From assembly GCF_030062155.1 (NCBI RefSeq), contig NZ_CP118269.1:2356001-2420000 (forward strand): a stretch of 64,000 nt of DNA, in the 5' to 3' direction. The translations under genes were made by a program, and so were the position numbers. This document shows positions 44,569-55,497 of the stretch, piece after piece. The stretch's first letter is position 1. Each line of letters starts with the position of its first letter. This DNA is from Pantoea sp. Lij88 (GTDB taxonomy: Bacteria > Pseudomonadota > Gammaproteobacteria > Enterobacterales > Enterobacteriaceae). The notes beneath the pieces were generated by a model. It was not told the DNA's origin, did no database searches, and saw only the letters and a program-made list of their open reading frames with translations.

Positions 44569-47178
44569 TTAAACAGCGAACTGGCAGACAAATTCGCCCT
44601 GCTCACAACGCACTTCAACGCGGCGATAGCGTTCATCGCGGGCGTGGGCGCTCAGCAGTATCTGGCTCATCTGCGGCAACAGCGTGTTGGTGAGGATGGC
44701 ATCCACCATGCGACCGCCCGACTCCACCTCGGTGCAGCGCTGGACGATCTGGCTCACCACCGACTCGTCGATCTGCGCCTCAATGCCATGGTTGTCGGCC
44801 AGACGACGCACGATACGCGCCAGCTGCAGCCGCACAATCTCTGCCAGCATCGCGTCGCTGAGCGGGTAATAGGGCACTACCAGCAGACGGCCCAGCAGCG
44901 CAGGCGGGAACACCTCCAGCAGCGGCTTACGCAGCGCGGTGCTCAGGGCGTCGGGATCGGGCATCAGCTCAGGATCGGCACACATAGCACTAATCAGCTG
45001 CGTGCCAACGTTCGAGGTCAGAATGATGATGGTGTTGCGGAAGTCGATGTGGCGACCTTCCCCATCTTCCATCCAGCCTTTATCGAACACCTGGAAGAAA
45101 AGCTCATGCACATCCGGATGGGCTTTCTCAATCTCATCCAGCAGCACCACGCTGTAAGGCCGACGTCGAACGGCTTCGGTCAGCACGCCGCCCTCGCCGT
45201 AACCGACGTAGCCTGGCGGTGCGCCTTTCAGCGTCGAGACGGTGTGCGCCTCCTGGAACTCGCTCATGTTGATGGTGATGATATTCTGCTCACCACCATA
45301 CAGTGACTCGGCCAGCGCCAGCGCGGTCTCGGTTTTCCCGACACCGGACGGGCCGCACAGCATAAAGACGCCTGCGGGTTTGTTGGGGTTGTCCAGGCGT
45401 GCGCGCGTGGTGCGAACCCGCTTCGCGATAAGCTCCAGACCGTGACGCTGGCCGATGACGCGCTGGTTCAGGGTATCCGCCAGATTCAGGACGGCGTCGA
45501 TCTCATTCTTCACCATCCGGCCCAGCGGAATGCCGGTCCAGTCCGAGACCACAGCCGCTACCACGCCCGCATCGACGGCGGCAAACAGCAGCGGCGTGTC
45601 GCCCTGCAGCGCAGTCAGTTGCTGCTGTGTCGCATCGCGCTGTTCACGCAGCACCGCATCCTCTTCGGTTACACAGCGGGCACGCAGCGCAATCAGCGTC
45701 TCGACCAGTTCACGCTCCTGCAGCCAGCGTTCCTGCAGTGCATCGCGTTCAGCTTCCAGCGCTGCACGCTCACCGGCAATCGCCTGCTGACGGGTCACAT
45801 CGCCGAGGCCCACCCGGATTTCGCGTTCAATGATCTCCGCTTCAATCTCCAGCGCGGCCAGACGGTGCAGGCAATCTTCCAGCGCTGCAGGCTGCGCGCC
45901 CTGACTGACTGCCACGCGGGCGCAGGCGGTATCCAGCAGCGCCACCGCTTTATCGGGCAGCTGGCGCGCCGGAATGTAGCGATGGGATAGTTTTACCGCT
46001 GCACTGACCGCATCATCCAGCAGCAGCACCCGATGGTGTTTCTCCAGCGCGCTGACGGTGCTGCGCAGCATCAGAATTGCTTTGGCTTCATCCGGCTCCT
46101 GCACCTGCACGGTCTGGAAACGGCGGGTCAGCGCCGGATCTTTCTCGATGTACTTTTTATATTCGGCCCAGGTGGTCGCGCCGATGGTGCGCAGCTGGCC
46201 GCGCGCCAGCGCCGGTTTCAGCAGGTTGGCGGCATCGCCGGTGCCCTGCTGACCGCCCGCGCCGACCAAGGTGTGAATCTCATCTACAAAAAGCACAATC
46301 GGTGTCGGACTGGACTGCACCTCATTGATCAGTGCCTGCAGTCGCGCTTCAAATTCCCCTTTCATCCCGGCACCCGCCTGCAGCAGGCCGATGTCCAGCA
46401 GCCAGAGCTGCACATCGCGCAGCGGCGCAGGCACATCGCCCGCCGCAATGCGTAGCGCCAGGCCTTCGACCACCGCGGTTTTGCCGACGCCCGCTTCACC
46501 GGTCAGCAGCGGGTTGTTCTGGCGACGACGCATCAGGATATCGACCATCTGGCGGATCTCATCGTCACGCCCGGTCACCGGATCGATGCGGCCTTCACGT
46601 GCGCGGGCGGTCAGGTCCTGTCCATACTGCTCCAGCGTGCTGCCACCCGCTGCAGGGGGTGCGCCAGCGACATCAGCCGGTGCGCTCAGCGCCTGCTGGG
46701 CTTCTTTGCTGTTGCTGAGCAGCGTGTCGAACTCCGCCAGCAGCGCATCGGCGTTGACGCGGCTGAACTGGCCGGAGATGCCTTTCAGCACGCTGGCGAG
46801 GTTGAAGGTTTTCAGCATGCCGATCAGCAGATGGCCGCCGCGAATGCGGGTCGCGCCATATTTCAGTGAGGCGTAAACCCACGCCCGCTCGACGGCGCTG
46901 TCGATATGCTCGGAGAGGTCGGAGACCGCACTGGCACCGCGTGGCAGGCGATCCAGCGCGGCAACGATGTCCTGAGTCAGGGCCTTTTCATCCAGTGAAA
47001 AATGTGTGATGACCTGCTGTAAGTCGCCATCCTGCTGCTGCATCAGCTGATGCAGCCAGTGCACCAGCTCGACATAAGGATTGCCGCGCAGTTTGCAAAA
47101 GGCGGTGGCGCTTTCCAGCGAGGTAAATAACAGCGTATCCAGTTTGCCGAATAGCACGGCACGGCTGATTTCTGACAT
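44569..47178 (-). CDS. clpV: T6SS ATPase ClpV (TssH)
   Basis: 869 residues. AAA+ disaggregase that takes apart the contracted TssBC sheath for reuse. N-terminal Clp repeat domain, first ATPase with [13 protein letters not shown] and [15 protein letters not shown], coiled-coil middle domain ([20 protein letters not shown]...), second ATPase with [16 protein letters not shown] and [14 protein letters not shown], and C-terminal domain. Both Walker A and B sites are intact. It lies between tssG and ppkA. Confidence 0.96.
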   Translation of the reverse strand: MSEISRAVLFGKLDTLLFTSLESATAFCKLRGNPYVELVHWLHQLMQQQDGDLQQVITHFSLDEKALTQDIVAALDRLPRGASAVSDLSEHIDSAVERAWVYASLKYGATRIRGGHLLIGMLKTFNLASVLKGISGQFSRVNADALLAEFDTLLSNSKEAQQALSAPADVAGAPPAAGGSTLEQYGQDLTARAREGRIDPVTGRDDEIRQMVDILMRRRQNNPLLTGEAGVGKTAVVEGLALRIAAGDVPAPLRDVQLWLLDIGLLQAGAGMKGEFEARLQALINEVQSSPTPIVLFVDEIHTLVGAGGQQGTGDAANLLKPALARGQLRTIGATTWAEYKKYIEKDPALTRRFQTVQVQEPDEAKAILMLRSTVSALEKHHRVLLLDDAVSAAVKLSHRYIPARQLPDKAVALLDTACARVAVSQGAQPAALEDCLHRLAALEIEAEIIEREIRVGLGDVTRQQAIAGERAALEAERDALQERWLQERELVETLIALRARCVTEEDAVLREQRDATQQQLTALQGDTPLLFAAVDAGVVAAVVSDWTGIPLGRMVKNEIDAVLNLADTLNQRVIGQRHGLELIAKRVRTTRARLDNPNKPAGVFMLCGPSGVGKTETALALAESLYGGEQNIITINMSEFQEAHTVSTLKGAPPGYVGYGEGGVLTEAVRRRPYSVVLLDEIEKAHPDVHELFFQVFDKGWMEDGEGRHIDFRNTIIILTSNVGTQLISAMCADPELMPDPDALSTALRKPLLEVFPPALLGRLLVVPYYPLSDAMLAEIVRLQLARIVRRLADNHGIEAQIDESVVSQIVQRCTEVESGGRMVDAILTNTLLPQMSQILLSAHARDERYRRVEVRCEQGEFVCQFAV

Positions 47179-47232
47179 AGGGGGCTCTCTTCAATGAAAG
47201 ACGCAGGCTGTGTAACAGGGAAAGCGGCTGGG

Positions 47233-48279
47233 CTAGCGCGAAGCAGCCTCAACCTCAAACATAAAATCTTCTCGATCCTGCGGCTGCGGCATCTGCCCCA
47301 GCCAGCTGGTGTAACCGAGTCGGGCACTGCCGCCCAGCGCCACACCCTGCACCTCGTCAGCGGCCAGGATCAGGCTGAGATCCCACTGCATTTCGATGCC
47401 GAGGTAATGACGAACCCAGTCGCGCACTTCACGCGCGCCGGTGGCATCGGGCAGAAAATGGGCATACTGCGCGGCGCTGAGCGGGCCAAGGTGGAGACGG
47501 AAACGGTGCTGCACGTCGCGCACCGCTACCCCGAGAAAAGCGGAGGTACCCAGCCGGGGCATATGGCGTCCCGCACCCAGTCGGGCCTGATCGCGGCTGT
47601 CCAGCGTCAGCCAGTGCGGCAGGTTCTGCGTCAGGCGGACCGGCACGCCAAAGTAGTGGCGCAGAATCCGCACCAGCCCTTCGGCATCATGGCCGTGACG
47701 GCTGAGATGGCCCACCAGCATTAGCCGGGCATGAAGGCTCAGCGAGCTGGCCTGCTGCTGGGCCGGTAAACCGATGCCCGCCAGGCAGGCGAGATAGTTC
47801 AGGAAGCGGCTGTCGTCCGGACGATCCAGCGACACGGTCGGCTGCGCATCGGCCCAGGCGCGATAGAACAGCAGCGTAGCGCGATGGTGAAACAGATCCG
47901 CAAACGCCGACAGGCTGTGATCCTGATGATGCACAATACGTTCGTGCACATATTCGGTCAGATGGGTCGGCAGCGGACCGTTGGGGCCAAACAGGCCAAA
48001 GCTGTAGATCGATAGCTCATGCCTTCCCGACTCGTCACGCGGCATGGCGCTGGCAACGGTAGCGGGCGCAAACGCCAGTGACGGCGTCTGACCGATGCGC
48101 ACCGATTCAAACTTCGGCAGCGGCGCACGGCCCAGCGGATAGCGCTGCCCGCCCTGCGCATCCAGCCGCCGCAGCAGCTGAAACAGATCGTAGCGCCAGG
48201 GCGCGGCCATCACTTTTTGCCAGAAATCATCCGGCAGCCGGGTCAGCCGCGGCAGCGTAATGACTTTTTCGCCACTCAT
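47233..48279 (-). CDS. tssG: T6SS baseplate subunit TssG
   Basis: 348 residues, usual TssG size. Family marks are WQKVMAAPWRYDLFQLLRRL, SVRIGQTPSLAFAPATV, FGLFGPNGPLPTHLTEYVHE and RAWADAQPTVSLDRP. TssG clamps two TssF copies in the baseplate wedge. The ATG overlaps the tssF stop (ATGA), which fixes the start at 48279; the 46-codon extension lies inside tssF. Confidence 0.96.
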   Translation of the reverse strand: MSGEKVITLPRLTRLPDDFWQKVMAAPWRYDLFQLLRRLDAQGGQRYPLGRAPLPKFESVRIGQTPSLAFAPATVASAMPRDESGRHELSIYSFGLFGPNGPLPTHLTEYVHERIVHHQDHSLSAFADLFHHRATLLFYRAWADAQPTVSLDRPDDSRFLNYLACLAGIGLPAQQQASSLSLHARLMLVGHLSRHGHDAEGLVRILRHYFGVPVRLTQNLPHWLTLDSRDQARLGAGRHMPRLGTSAFLGVAVRDVQHRFRLHLGPLSAAQYAHFLPDATGAREVRDWVRHYLGIEMQWDLSLILAADEVQGVALGGSARLGYTSWLGQMPQPQDREDFMFEVEAASR

Positions 48280-50147
48280 ATCAGCGCTTTCCGGCCCATG
48301 CGCGGCGGCCAGTAGCCCACTTCCCCGCGCTGCTGACTGTTCAGGGTGAACTCTGTGAAGCTGTTCAGCGCCACCAGGCGGCCACAGACCCGCTCCAGTA
48401 CGCTGCCAAACAGCCACGGGCTGGCACCTGAAAACGCCTGCTCATCCACCTCCAGAGTGATGCTGACGCCGCGCGCAAACACCACGGGACCAGGCTCCGG
48501 CACGCGGCGGTTGACGGCGCTGAGCGTACAGTGGCGGATGCCATCTATCTGCCGGGCAACCGGCGCCTCCGCGAGGTTGGCATAGAGGCTCAGCAGCTGA
48601 CGCAGTGCGGCCGCGCCTTCCCCGTCGCTGCTGTCCATCAGACTGAGATAGTTCATCTGCAGATGGCTGATCAGCCGCCACGCAGAAAGGCCCTCGGCCA
48701 GCGCCGGACGCGGCGGTGTCGGCCCTTTGCACAGTTTCAGCTCCGACACCGGAATGGAGTCCGGCATCACGAAGTTGCCCTGATCCTGCTGCAGCATCAG
48801 CGGCAGATCGCGACTGGTGCACATCACCTCGGCAGAGAGATAGCGCACGTCATCGCGCCACGGCGTGTGATGCTCATCCACCAGCGACAGAAAGACTTCT
48901 GAACCGATGTAACCGGTGCGCGTGCCGTAGCGCTGCGCCTGCTCTGACAGGGTGCGCTGTTCGCGACGCAGCGAGAAATAGGCGCCGTAGTCGCCCTGGT
49001 CACCGCTGAAGGTGCTCCAGAACGGGCGAAACATCTGCTCTTCCCGTTTGCCTTCTACGGTCGCGAACAGCCGCTGCACTGAATGCACTTCGTAATCCAG
49101 CGGCCGGATGTTATCCACCACCAGATGATATTCATGCTGGCTGTCGCTGACCTTCAGACGCTCGGCGGTTTTCGGGAACAGATTGATGACCGGCGTACAG
49201 TGCAGCGCCAGATGGCTGTGATCGACCACGCTTTCCAGCGCGCTATCCGCTTTGTCGAGCAGGATGATGATGTCGAACGCCGTGGCATTGTCGCAGCGGC
49301 GCAGAAACGGGCCAAGCTGACTCAGGCTGATAAACTGGAAACGGGCCGGAAAGGCGAAATACTCCTGCAACAGGCGATAACCGTCGAAGTTGCGCAGATC
49401 GTCCGGCAACAGCGCCTGCTCCGGCGCAAAACCTTCCTGCTGCAGGGCATCATCCGTCAGCACCTGACGCTGCGGCCGCTTCTCTACCGACTGCAGCACG
49501 ATGCCGACCCGGTGCTGCATCAGCAGCTCCAGCAGCTTCAGCGCCTGGATATCGGGACCGCTGAGGAACAGCATCAGGTCATCCACGTTGAGCTGACTCA
49601 GCGAGGAGATCCCTTCACACGTGATGCGGATGCGCAGCGCACTGGCTGCGCCCAGACCCGTGAGTTTCAGCTCGCCAGAGGGCAGATCGCCCGGCACGCC
49701 GCCGAGGCTGGCTTCGCTGATGCGCAGCGGATGCAGCACCACATCGTGTGCGGTGGTGTAGCTGCAGGTCACCCCGGTTTTTTTCAGGTTCTGGCTCTCC
49801 ATCATGGTGCCGCGCGGCACGCGGAAGCCCTGGGTGATGTCACCCTTGCGGCTGTCCGGCGTCAGCTGTGCGATGGCCATTGACGGCGTTGGCGAGAGAT
49901 AGGATGGCGCAATCATCTCCAGCAGACGCTGTGAGAAGCGCGGAAATTCCGCATCCATCTTCAGCTGGACGCGCGACGTCAGGAAGGCGAATCCCTCCAT
50001 CAGCCGCTCTACATAGGGGTCCGCCACGTCAATGCCATGCATGCCGAGACGTCCCGCGACTTTAGGGTATCGCGTGGCGAACTCCGCCCCCATCTCGCGC
50101 AGGTAGGCCAGTTCACGGTTGTAATAGTCGAGCAGATTGCTGTCCAT
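48276..50147 (-). CDS. tssF: T6SS baseplate subunit TssF
   Basis: 623 residues. Begins DSNLLDYYNRELAYLREMGA and contains DPYVERLMEGFAFLTSRVQ, both hallmark TssF segments. The main baseplate wedge protein, partner of TssG, TssE and TssK. The ATG at 50147 has AGGG upstream; a GTG two codons earlier (50153) overlaps the tssE stop and is a possible alternative. Confidence 0.96.
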   Translation of the reverse strand: MDSNLLDYYNRELAYLREMGAEFATRYPKVAGRLGMHGIDVADPYVERLMEGFAFLTSRVQLKMDAEFPRFSQRLLEMIAPSYLSPTPSMAIAQLTPDSRKGDITQGFRVPRGTMMESQNLKKTGVTCSYTTAHDVVLHPLRISEASLGGVPGDLPSGELKLTGLGAASALRIRITCEGISSLSQLNVDDLMLFLSGPDIQALKLLELLMQHRVGIVLQSVEKRPQRQVLTDDALQQEGFAPEQALLPDDLRNFDGYRLLQEYFAFPARFQFISLSQLGPFLRRCDNATAFDIIILLDKADSALESVVDHSHLALHCTPVINLFPKTAERLKVSDSQHEYHLVVDNIRPLDYEVHSVQRLFATVEGKREEQMFRPFWSTFSGDQGDYGAYFSLRREQRTLSEQAQRYGTRTGYIGSEVFLSLVDEHHTPWRDDVRYLSAEVMCTSRDLPLMLQQDQGNFVMPDSIPVSELKLCKGPTPPRPALAEGLSAWRLISHLQMNYLSLMDSSDGEGAAALRQLLSLYANLAEAPVARQIDGIRHCTLSAVNRRVPEPGPVVFARGVSITLEVDEQAFSGASPWLFGSVLERVCGRLVALNSFTEFTLNSQQRGEVGYWPPRMGRKALI

Positions 50148-50149
50148 GA

Positions 50150-50725
50150 TCACCCTGCATCCTGAAGTTCGAAATGGCCGCTCTCCAGATCAACCTGAGT
50201 GCGGAACAGAAACGCCAGCGGATAAGGCACGCACCAGAGCCGCCCTTTGATCTCAATCGACAGCACGTTGTGCAGGCTGAGCGAGCCGAGATCGCTGACG
50301 CAGCGCACCTGCAGACCCTGCGGCAGAATGCGCGGCTCAAAGTGGAGAATGGCGTTGGTCATTTTGCGCTGCATATCCTGCCATTCGATATCGGAGACGT
50401 TCTGCCCGGCCAGCGGCGCAACGCCGAAGTTCCAGACCGAGCGCTGCACCTGATCGAAGCCGCTGAGATCCTGCTGCGCTTCGTTATTAATGGTGTTGAA
50501 CAGCCACTGCAGATCGCGCAGGACGTGGCGGCGCAGCGTGCTGTGGCTGATCAGCATGCTGTTCTCCGCCTCCTGCTGCTTGTCCGGCGCGTTGTCGGTC
50601 AGGCGATCCAGCAATGAGGATTGCAGCTTGTCGCGGGCGGTTAACGCGTCACGCTTTTTGCGCGCGCGAAAGCCGCCATGCAGCTGGGCATAGCCGTCAT
50701 TGTGCGCGCCAGAATCATGACTCAT
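50150..50725 (-). CDS. tssE: T6SS baseplate subunit TssE (gp25-like)
   Basis: 191 residues. The gp25-like lysozyme-fold domain occupies about 60-175 with LRRHVLRDLQWLFNTINNEA, SVWNFGVAPLAGQNVSDIEW and FEPRILPQGLQVRC. TssE starts sheath polymerisation at the baseplate. A basic N-terminal stretch (RARKKRDALTARDKLQSSLLDRL) precedes it. It overlaps tagJ by 11 bp. Confidence 0.95.
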   Translation of the reverse strand: MSHDSGAHNDGYAQLHGGFRARKKRDALTARDKLQSSLLDRLTDNAPDKQQEAENSMLISHSTLRRHVLRDLQWLFNTINNEAQQDLSGFDQVQRSVWNFGVAPLAGQNVSDIEWQDMQRKMTNAILHFEPRILPQGLQVRCVSDLGSLSLHNVLSIEIKGRLWCVPYPLAFLFRTQVDLESGHFELQDAG

Positions 50726-51542
50726 CGGCAGACTCTGTGTTGTCGAACGCGACCTGTTGCAGACTCAGCAGCGAGAATTCTGCGCTGTCGCTGAGCCACA
50801 TTTTTTGCCCCTGCCCCATGAACTGGTCCGGGTCGTCGCCCAGCGGCTGCCATTCGGTGACGCTGGCGCGCAGAAAACGCTCGTCTGCACCCGCCAGCAG
50901 CGGATAGCGCGCCGGGATCTGACACACCTGTTCGCTGCCATCCACCAGCTGCACCCGCGTGTGACGCCACACCAGATCGGTGACGCTGGCAGGTGCCTGA
51001 AACTGCATCTCACGAATGGCGGCAAACGGGATCCAGTAATAACGCCCCTGATTGATCACTTCACACACCGGCCCGAAACGGCTGTCGCCATCCATCAGCC
51101 AGCTGAATGCGGTCGGCTGATCCTGCTGAGTGGCCGTGCCGGGATTGGCGGCAGCAAGCTCCAGCGCGTCGGCCCGCAGTGCGCTGCCGCGCGTGGCATC
51201 ACCTGCGGTTTCGGCCTGCAGGGCGGCCAGCAGCGTGTCGCACCAGTGCCAGGCGCTGCCCGGCAACACCGGCTGTGCCTCACCCCGCAACACCGCGTCA
51301 CGCTGCAGCTCACCGGCAATCGCCTGCTGCAACAGAGTGACGGTCGGTTGCGCCTGCGGGCTTAACGCCAGCCAGGATTGCAGCTGTGTCTGCGCACGTG
51401 TCCAGTTGCCTGCCAGACAGAGCAGCTGCACAAAGGCAGCCCGCAGGTCGGCATTCGCCGGATTGGCCTGAATCTGGCGGGTCACATCAGCCAGCGTCTC
51501 GCTGAGTGTGGCGCTGGCCAGACGGTGTTGTAAGGATTCCAT
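50715..51542 (-). CDS. tagJ: T6SS accessory protein TagJ (ImpE/SciE family)
   Basis: 275 residues. N-terminal helical, TPR-like half (NPANADLRAAFVQLLCLAGN) and C-terminal ImpE half (FSWLMDGDSRFGPVCEVINQ, YYWIPFAAIREMQFQAP, SVTEWQPL). TagJ binds ClpV and the sheath protein in a subset of T6SSs and modulates sheath recycling. Encoded directly before tssE, as in other systems with this gene. Confidence 0.92.
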   Translation of the reverse strand: MESLQHRLASATLSETLADVTRQIQANPANADLRAAFVQLLCLAGNWTRAQTQLQSWLALSPQAQPTVTLLQQAIAGELQRDAVLRGEAQPVLPGSAWHWCDTLLAALQAETAGDATRGSALRADALELAAANPGTATQQDQPTAFSWLMDGDSRFGPVCEVINQGRYYWIPFAAIREMQFQAPASVTDLVWRHTRVQLVDGSEQVCQIPARYPLLAGADERFLRASVTEWQPLGDDPDQFMGQGQKMWLSDSAEFSLLSLQQVAFDNTESADES

Positions 51543-51559
51543 GCAAACTCCTTTTTGCG

Positions 51560-52537
51560 TCAGTTAAGGGTGCGATAGACCGCAGCGGCGGGATCTTTCA
51601 GTTCAGGATGCAGTTTTTCCACCAGCTTTACGCTCAGCATGGCATCACCGCTGACCCACGGTGACCAGACTTTGCGGACTTCCTGCAGACGCGCCTGCAC
51701 CGCACTCTCATCAGCCGCTTCGCTGGCGGGCATCTGCACCACCACCTGACGCGTTGCCTGCCAGCCGTTAAAGCGGTTGCTGAATGGCAGAACCAGCCAG
51801 CTGTCCGGGGATTTTTCATTGCTCAGCACCATGCGCTCGCTGTTGACCGTGGTGATGTGCAGTTCAGCGGTGGACGACTGACTGCTCAGTCCCATCACCG
51901 GGAAGCCCTGCAGGAAGGTCACGCCGACGGCTGCCGGCGCGCCGTTGCCCTGCTGCGTCAGGCGGCTGTGTCCGCTGAGCCAGCCGTCGGAACCGCAGAC
52001 CAGCCCCTGTTTTGCCGGAACAAACAGCGCGCTGCCCTGCGCCGGGTGCTGCCACCAGGTGCGGAAATGGCAGCCATCAAGCAGGCTGAACTGCAGCCAC
52101 GGCGAGGTGTCCGCCTGAGCGGCGTTACGCAGTGCGTCAGCGGGAACGGCTGCCAGGGCTGGCTGCTGCTGTTGCTGCGGCACAGGCGGCGTCACCACGG
52201 TTTTCCACTGCTGCGATCGGGCAGCGCTGCCGGTGGCGATTTCACTGCCCTCTGCATCGGTCAGCTGCCAGTGCAGCTGCTGAAGCGGTTTACACTGCGT
52301 CGCCATCAATCCGGCCACCCGTGGCAGAAACTCTTTTAAGACCGTCGGGTTTTTCTCACCCAGCGTGACGATGCGCAGGTTAATAGTGCTGTTACACCAG
52401 CTCGACAGCTGATTGTTTTTGACGTTATCAATCCAGACATCCAGTTTCTGTGCCGGGGACTGTACGATGCGATAGTTTTCAGCATAAGCCTGCGTGCTGA
52501 GCAGCAGCGCAGCCAGACCCAGTAATCCATATTTCAT
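51560..52537 (-). CDS. Periplasmic protein of the T6SS cluster (325 aa)
   Basis: 325 residues with signal peptide KYGLLGLAALLLSTQAYAE. Four cysteines in the mature protein (SSWCNS, TQCKPL, DGCHFR, LVCGSD) suggest disulfides. It sits between pppA and tagJ, where T6SS clusters of this type often carry a periplasmic accessory gene, but I cannot name the family. It may help sense or assemble the system across the periplasm. The start at 52537 opens the signal peptide and lies inside the end of pppA. Confidence 0.75.
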   Translation of the reverse strand: MKYGLLGLAALLLSTQAYAENYRIVQSPAQKLDVWIDNVKNNQLSSWCNSTINLRIVTLGEKNPTVLKEFLPRVAGLMATQCKPLQQLHWQLTDAEGSEIATGSAARSQQWKTVVTPPVPQQQQQPALAAVPADALRNAAQADTSPWLQFSLLDGCHFRTWWQHPAQGSALFVPAKQGLVCGSDGWLSGHSRLTQQGNGAPAAVGVTFLQGFPVMGLSSQSSTAELHITTVNSERMVLSNEKSPDSWLVLPFSNRFNGWQATRQVVVQMPASEAADESAVQARLQEVRKVWSPWVSGDAMLSVKLVEKLHPELKDPAAAVYRTLN

Positions 52538-52547
52538 GTTGGCGTTC

Positions 52548-53339
52548 TCAATCTCGCAGAGGGAAGAACTGCGCCGCTTCAGAGAGCGAGTGCAGCAAGG
52601 TGGTGTCCTGGGGCGATCCAATCCAGACGGCCAGCGCGCTGAAATTATCCTGCTGCCCCTGATCCGACTGATCGTTTTTGATGATTTGCTGCATCAGCGT
52701 CAGCCACTCTTCCGGTGTGTTCACCATGTGCAGTGACTGCTGCATCTGCTCCAGCGTTACGCCGTGCCAGAAACCATCAGTGCAGAGTAAAAAGGCATCG
52801 CCATCTTCAATCTCGACCACGTCGCTGTAGCTGGCGTCGCGCTGCTCATCGCCCATCCCCAGCGCAAAATAGAGCAGATTGCTGTTGATGCCTTCGGTGC
52901 GATGTCCGGCATCTTTCATCTGCTGCACCAGACTGTGGTCGGTGGTGACCAGGTAGAGATAGCCGCGACGAAACAGATAGAGGCGGCTGTCACCGGCATG
53001 GGCCCAGCAGGCAAGATGGTAGTCGCGGTCGATGAACAGGCTGACCAGCGTGGTTCCCATCCGGCTGTGTTCGCTGCTGGCTTTCTGCTGCTGCCGGATG
53101 GCATGGTTCGCGTGGTTGACGTAGTTGCGAATCGACTGCGCATTGAGGTGCGCATCGCCATCAAACGATTGCAGCAGGCTGCTGCGGGCGATGGCGGCTG
53201 CTTTATCCCCGCCGGGAAATCCTGCCACACCGTCACACACGACAAAGCAGGCTGAACGCTTACCGATGACATCACCGATCTGATCCTGATTACTGGCGCG
53301 ATCGCCCTGATTCGACGTCGAGGCAATAGTGATATTCAT
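52548..53339 (-). CDS. pppA: T6SS PP2C-type protein phosphatase (PppA/Stp)
   Basis: 263 residues. PP2C metal and catalytic motifs: RASNQDQIGD, VCDGVAGFPGG, HAGDSRLYLFRRG, LLCTDGFW and QQDNFSALAVW, all aspartates present. It removes the phosphate that PpkA adds to the FHA protein and so stops T6SS firing. The start overlaps the tagH stop (ATGA). Confidence 0.93.
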   Translation of the reverse strand: MNITIASTSNQGDRASNQDQIGDVIGKRSACFVVCDGVAGFPGGDKAAAIARSSLLQSFDGDAHLNAQSIRNYVNHANHAIRQQQKASSEHSRMGTTLVSLFIDRDYHLACWAHAGDSRLYLFRRGYLYLVTTDHSLVQQMKDAGHRTEGINSNLLYFALGMGDEQRDASYSDVVEIEDGDAFLLCTDGFWHGVTLEQMQQSLHMVNTPEEWLTLMQQIIKNDQSDQGQQDNFSALAVWIGSPQDTTLLHSLSEAAQFFPLRD

Positions 53340-55195
53340 GCGTCATCCGTGTGGGTTTGTGAGTCTTTGTACTGATTGACTTCCAGGTCATAGGCGTGCA
53401 GAAACGCTTCGCCAAACAGGGTGTGGAAATCGTCTTCGATCTCGCCCGCTGTCTCGCCGTAACGCTCTACAAAATGTTCCCACAGTGCCGCTTTGCGGCT
53501 GCCCGGCAGACCGATACGTGAAACCGAACCTGCCTGACGCGCCTCTTCTTCCAGCTGCTCCGGGTTAAAGGATTGCAGCATTGAGGCGATGATGGCGCGG
53601 ATACCGGCGATCATGCCTAGCTGGTGCGCCTGCAGATCGATTAGTGCATCACGCACCGCCTGACGCGGCGGCATAAAGCCCGGCATCCGGCTGCCGAACA
53701 TCTGCATTAATACGGTTTTACCCGACGGCAGCAGCTTGAATGGGTTGTTGGCATCGTCGAGGATCACCGTCATGTCGGCTTTGACGCCCCGCTTGAGGAT
53801 CGAACGCGACGACAGCAGTGCAACCGTACCCTGAGAGAACATGCTGAGCATCTGACCAAACTGTAGCATCTGCTCACGGTCAAATTGTGGTGTCGGCTGC
53901 AGGTCACGCAGGCCCATGCCTTCCAGCAGCGCATCCAGCAGTTCGCCCTTGAGAGCATCACCGCTGCTCTGGCTCGGCGCTGAAGGATGAACAGCGGTAG
54001 CATGATGGCGACCGGAAGCAACCGGATCGATGCGCAGCCGCCCTTTTGGCGTTGGCGATGGCGTGCGCTGCACCGCCTGCGGCGTCGGCAGCGTAATTCC
54101 GCCGTAGTCGTTCTGCGGATTCACCGCTTCCGGCAGGCCGAACTCTGCTTCATCAGCCTGCGGCATCTGGCGTGGGGTTTCGCTGTGAGGCTGGTCATCA
54201 ACAGGTACGTCGACGCCGCTGAACAGCGGTGAATTTTCCATTTCATTCAGGCTGACGGATGCCTGCCCGTGTTCACGGGAAGTAACCGGCTCCGGCTTTG
54301 CCTCTGGTTGAGGCGGCACATGCAACGTGGCGGGTTTCTCTGGCTCCGGCTGTGCCAGCGGCACCGCATTCCCCATCATCAGTCCTAATGGATCATCATG
54401 GTTGCGCACATCCACGCTGCTCTCGCCATCAAACAGGCTCAGCGGGTCCAGTTCATCGGCGGGCGCTTCAGCCTGCTTTGGTGCGCTGTGCTGCTGAGCC
54501 GACAGCGTGCTCGGCGTCCGGTCGTCAAAAATGCTCTGCTGCGCGAACAGCGCATCGCCGTCGTCAAACAGACTGCTGCTTTTGGGTTTCTGACCATAAT
54601 CCAGCGGCGCATCGTCGATCAGCTGTGCCAGTGGATCTTCCGGATTCCGGTCTGGCATGGCAGGCGCGGTCAGCGGATGAGCATCCGGCATCTCCGGCAC
54701 CGCTTTGCGTTTAGAGAGATCGTCGGAAATCGAGAATTCTTTCGCCAGACTGTCCCAGATTTCACTGGGAATGGCGGCGGTGGTACTGGCTTTTTCGGCT
54801 GCCGGTTCGCGAGCAGGTGCGACAGGCTGGACCGGCTCAGGACGCGGAACGGCCCTTTCCATCTGTGGCTGATGATCGCTGTTGAGGTCGCTGACCAGCA
54901 GCTGATAATCATCGATGCCCAGTATGTCACCATCCTGCAGCTCAACCTGCCGACCGCGTTCCAGCGGGATATCGTTGAGCAGCACGCGCGTCACATTGCC
55001 ACGGTTGGTCAGGCGACATTCGCCGTTAGCCGTGATGTGCACAATCGCCTGCAGGCGGGAGAGCGTTCGATCGTCATCCGGCAGTACCAGATTGTTATCC
55101 ACGCCGCGACCAATGGTGCCGCCGGGCGGGAAGAAATCACAATGAGTCTGAGGCGGCTGTTGGCCGGGTTTAGTCGTTATTATCGTAAAGCGCAT
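53336..55195 (-). CDS. tagH: T6SS FHA-domain protein TagH (Fha)
   Basis: 619 residues. N-terminal FHA domain (about 1-105) with GGTIGRGVDNNLVLPDDDRT, LSRLQAIVHI and NDIPLERGRQVELQDGD, binding phosphothreonine. Then a long Pro/Glu-rich, probably disordered linker (105-395) and a C-terminal domain typical of T6SS FHA proteins (LLDALLEGMGLRDLQPTPQF, QSFNPEQLEEEA). It is the PpkA substrate that activates the system. AGGA precedes the ATG. The upstream gap 55196-55497 is A+T-rich and presumably holds its promoter; no clear boxes seen. Confidence 0.92.
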   Translation of the reverse strand: MRFTIITTKPGQQPPQTHCDFFPPGGTIGRGVDNNLVLPDDDRTLSRLQAIVHITANGECRLTNRGNVTRVLLNDIPLERGRQVELQDGDILGIDDYQLLVSDLNSDHQPQMERAVPRPEPVQPVAPAREPAAEKASTTAAIPSEIWDSLAKEFSISDDLSKRKAVPEMPDAHPLTAPAMPDRNPEDPLAQLIDDAPLDYGQKPKSSSLFDDGDALFAQQSIFDDRTPSTLSAQQHSAPKQAEAPADELDPLSLFDGESSVDVRNHDDPLGLMMGNAVPLAQPEPEKPATLHVPPQPEAKPEPVTSREHGQASVSLNEMENSPLFSGVDVPVDDQPHSETPRQMPQADEAEFGLPEAVNPQNDYGGITLPTPQAVQRTPSPTPKGRLRIDPVASGRHHATAVHPSAPSQSSGDALKGELLDALLEGMGLRDLQPTPQFDREQMLQFGQMLSMFSQGTVALLSSRSILKRGVKADMTVILDDANNPFKLLPSGKTVLMQMFGSRMPGFMPPRQAVRDALIDLQAHQLGMIAGIRAIIASMLQSFNPEQLEEEARQAGSVSRIGLPGSRKAALWEHFVERYGETAGEIEDDFHTLFGEAFLHAYDLEVNQYKDSQTHTDDA

Positions 55196-55497
55196 AACGG
55201 ATTCCTGCGGTTAGCGGTTCGGCATCTATACCGCGCACCTCTCAGGGAAAGGCGCGGGGTATAGGAAGCGGAGAGTTTTAATATTGGGGTTGGGTTTATT
55301 TAAATTAGTTGTGCCGGATGTATTACTGAAAATGACTGCGCGACAGGTTAATAAAGCAAATTTAGTACTTCTGAATTTAATAAACCCTGAGCTTAAATGG
55401 GTGCAGCATAAACACGGAACCGGAAAAACATAAATTAAAGATAAATAAAAAATGAGTGGATTTTTAAATTTGAACAGACATGAATCCTGCCAGGTAA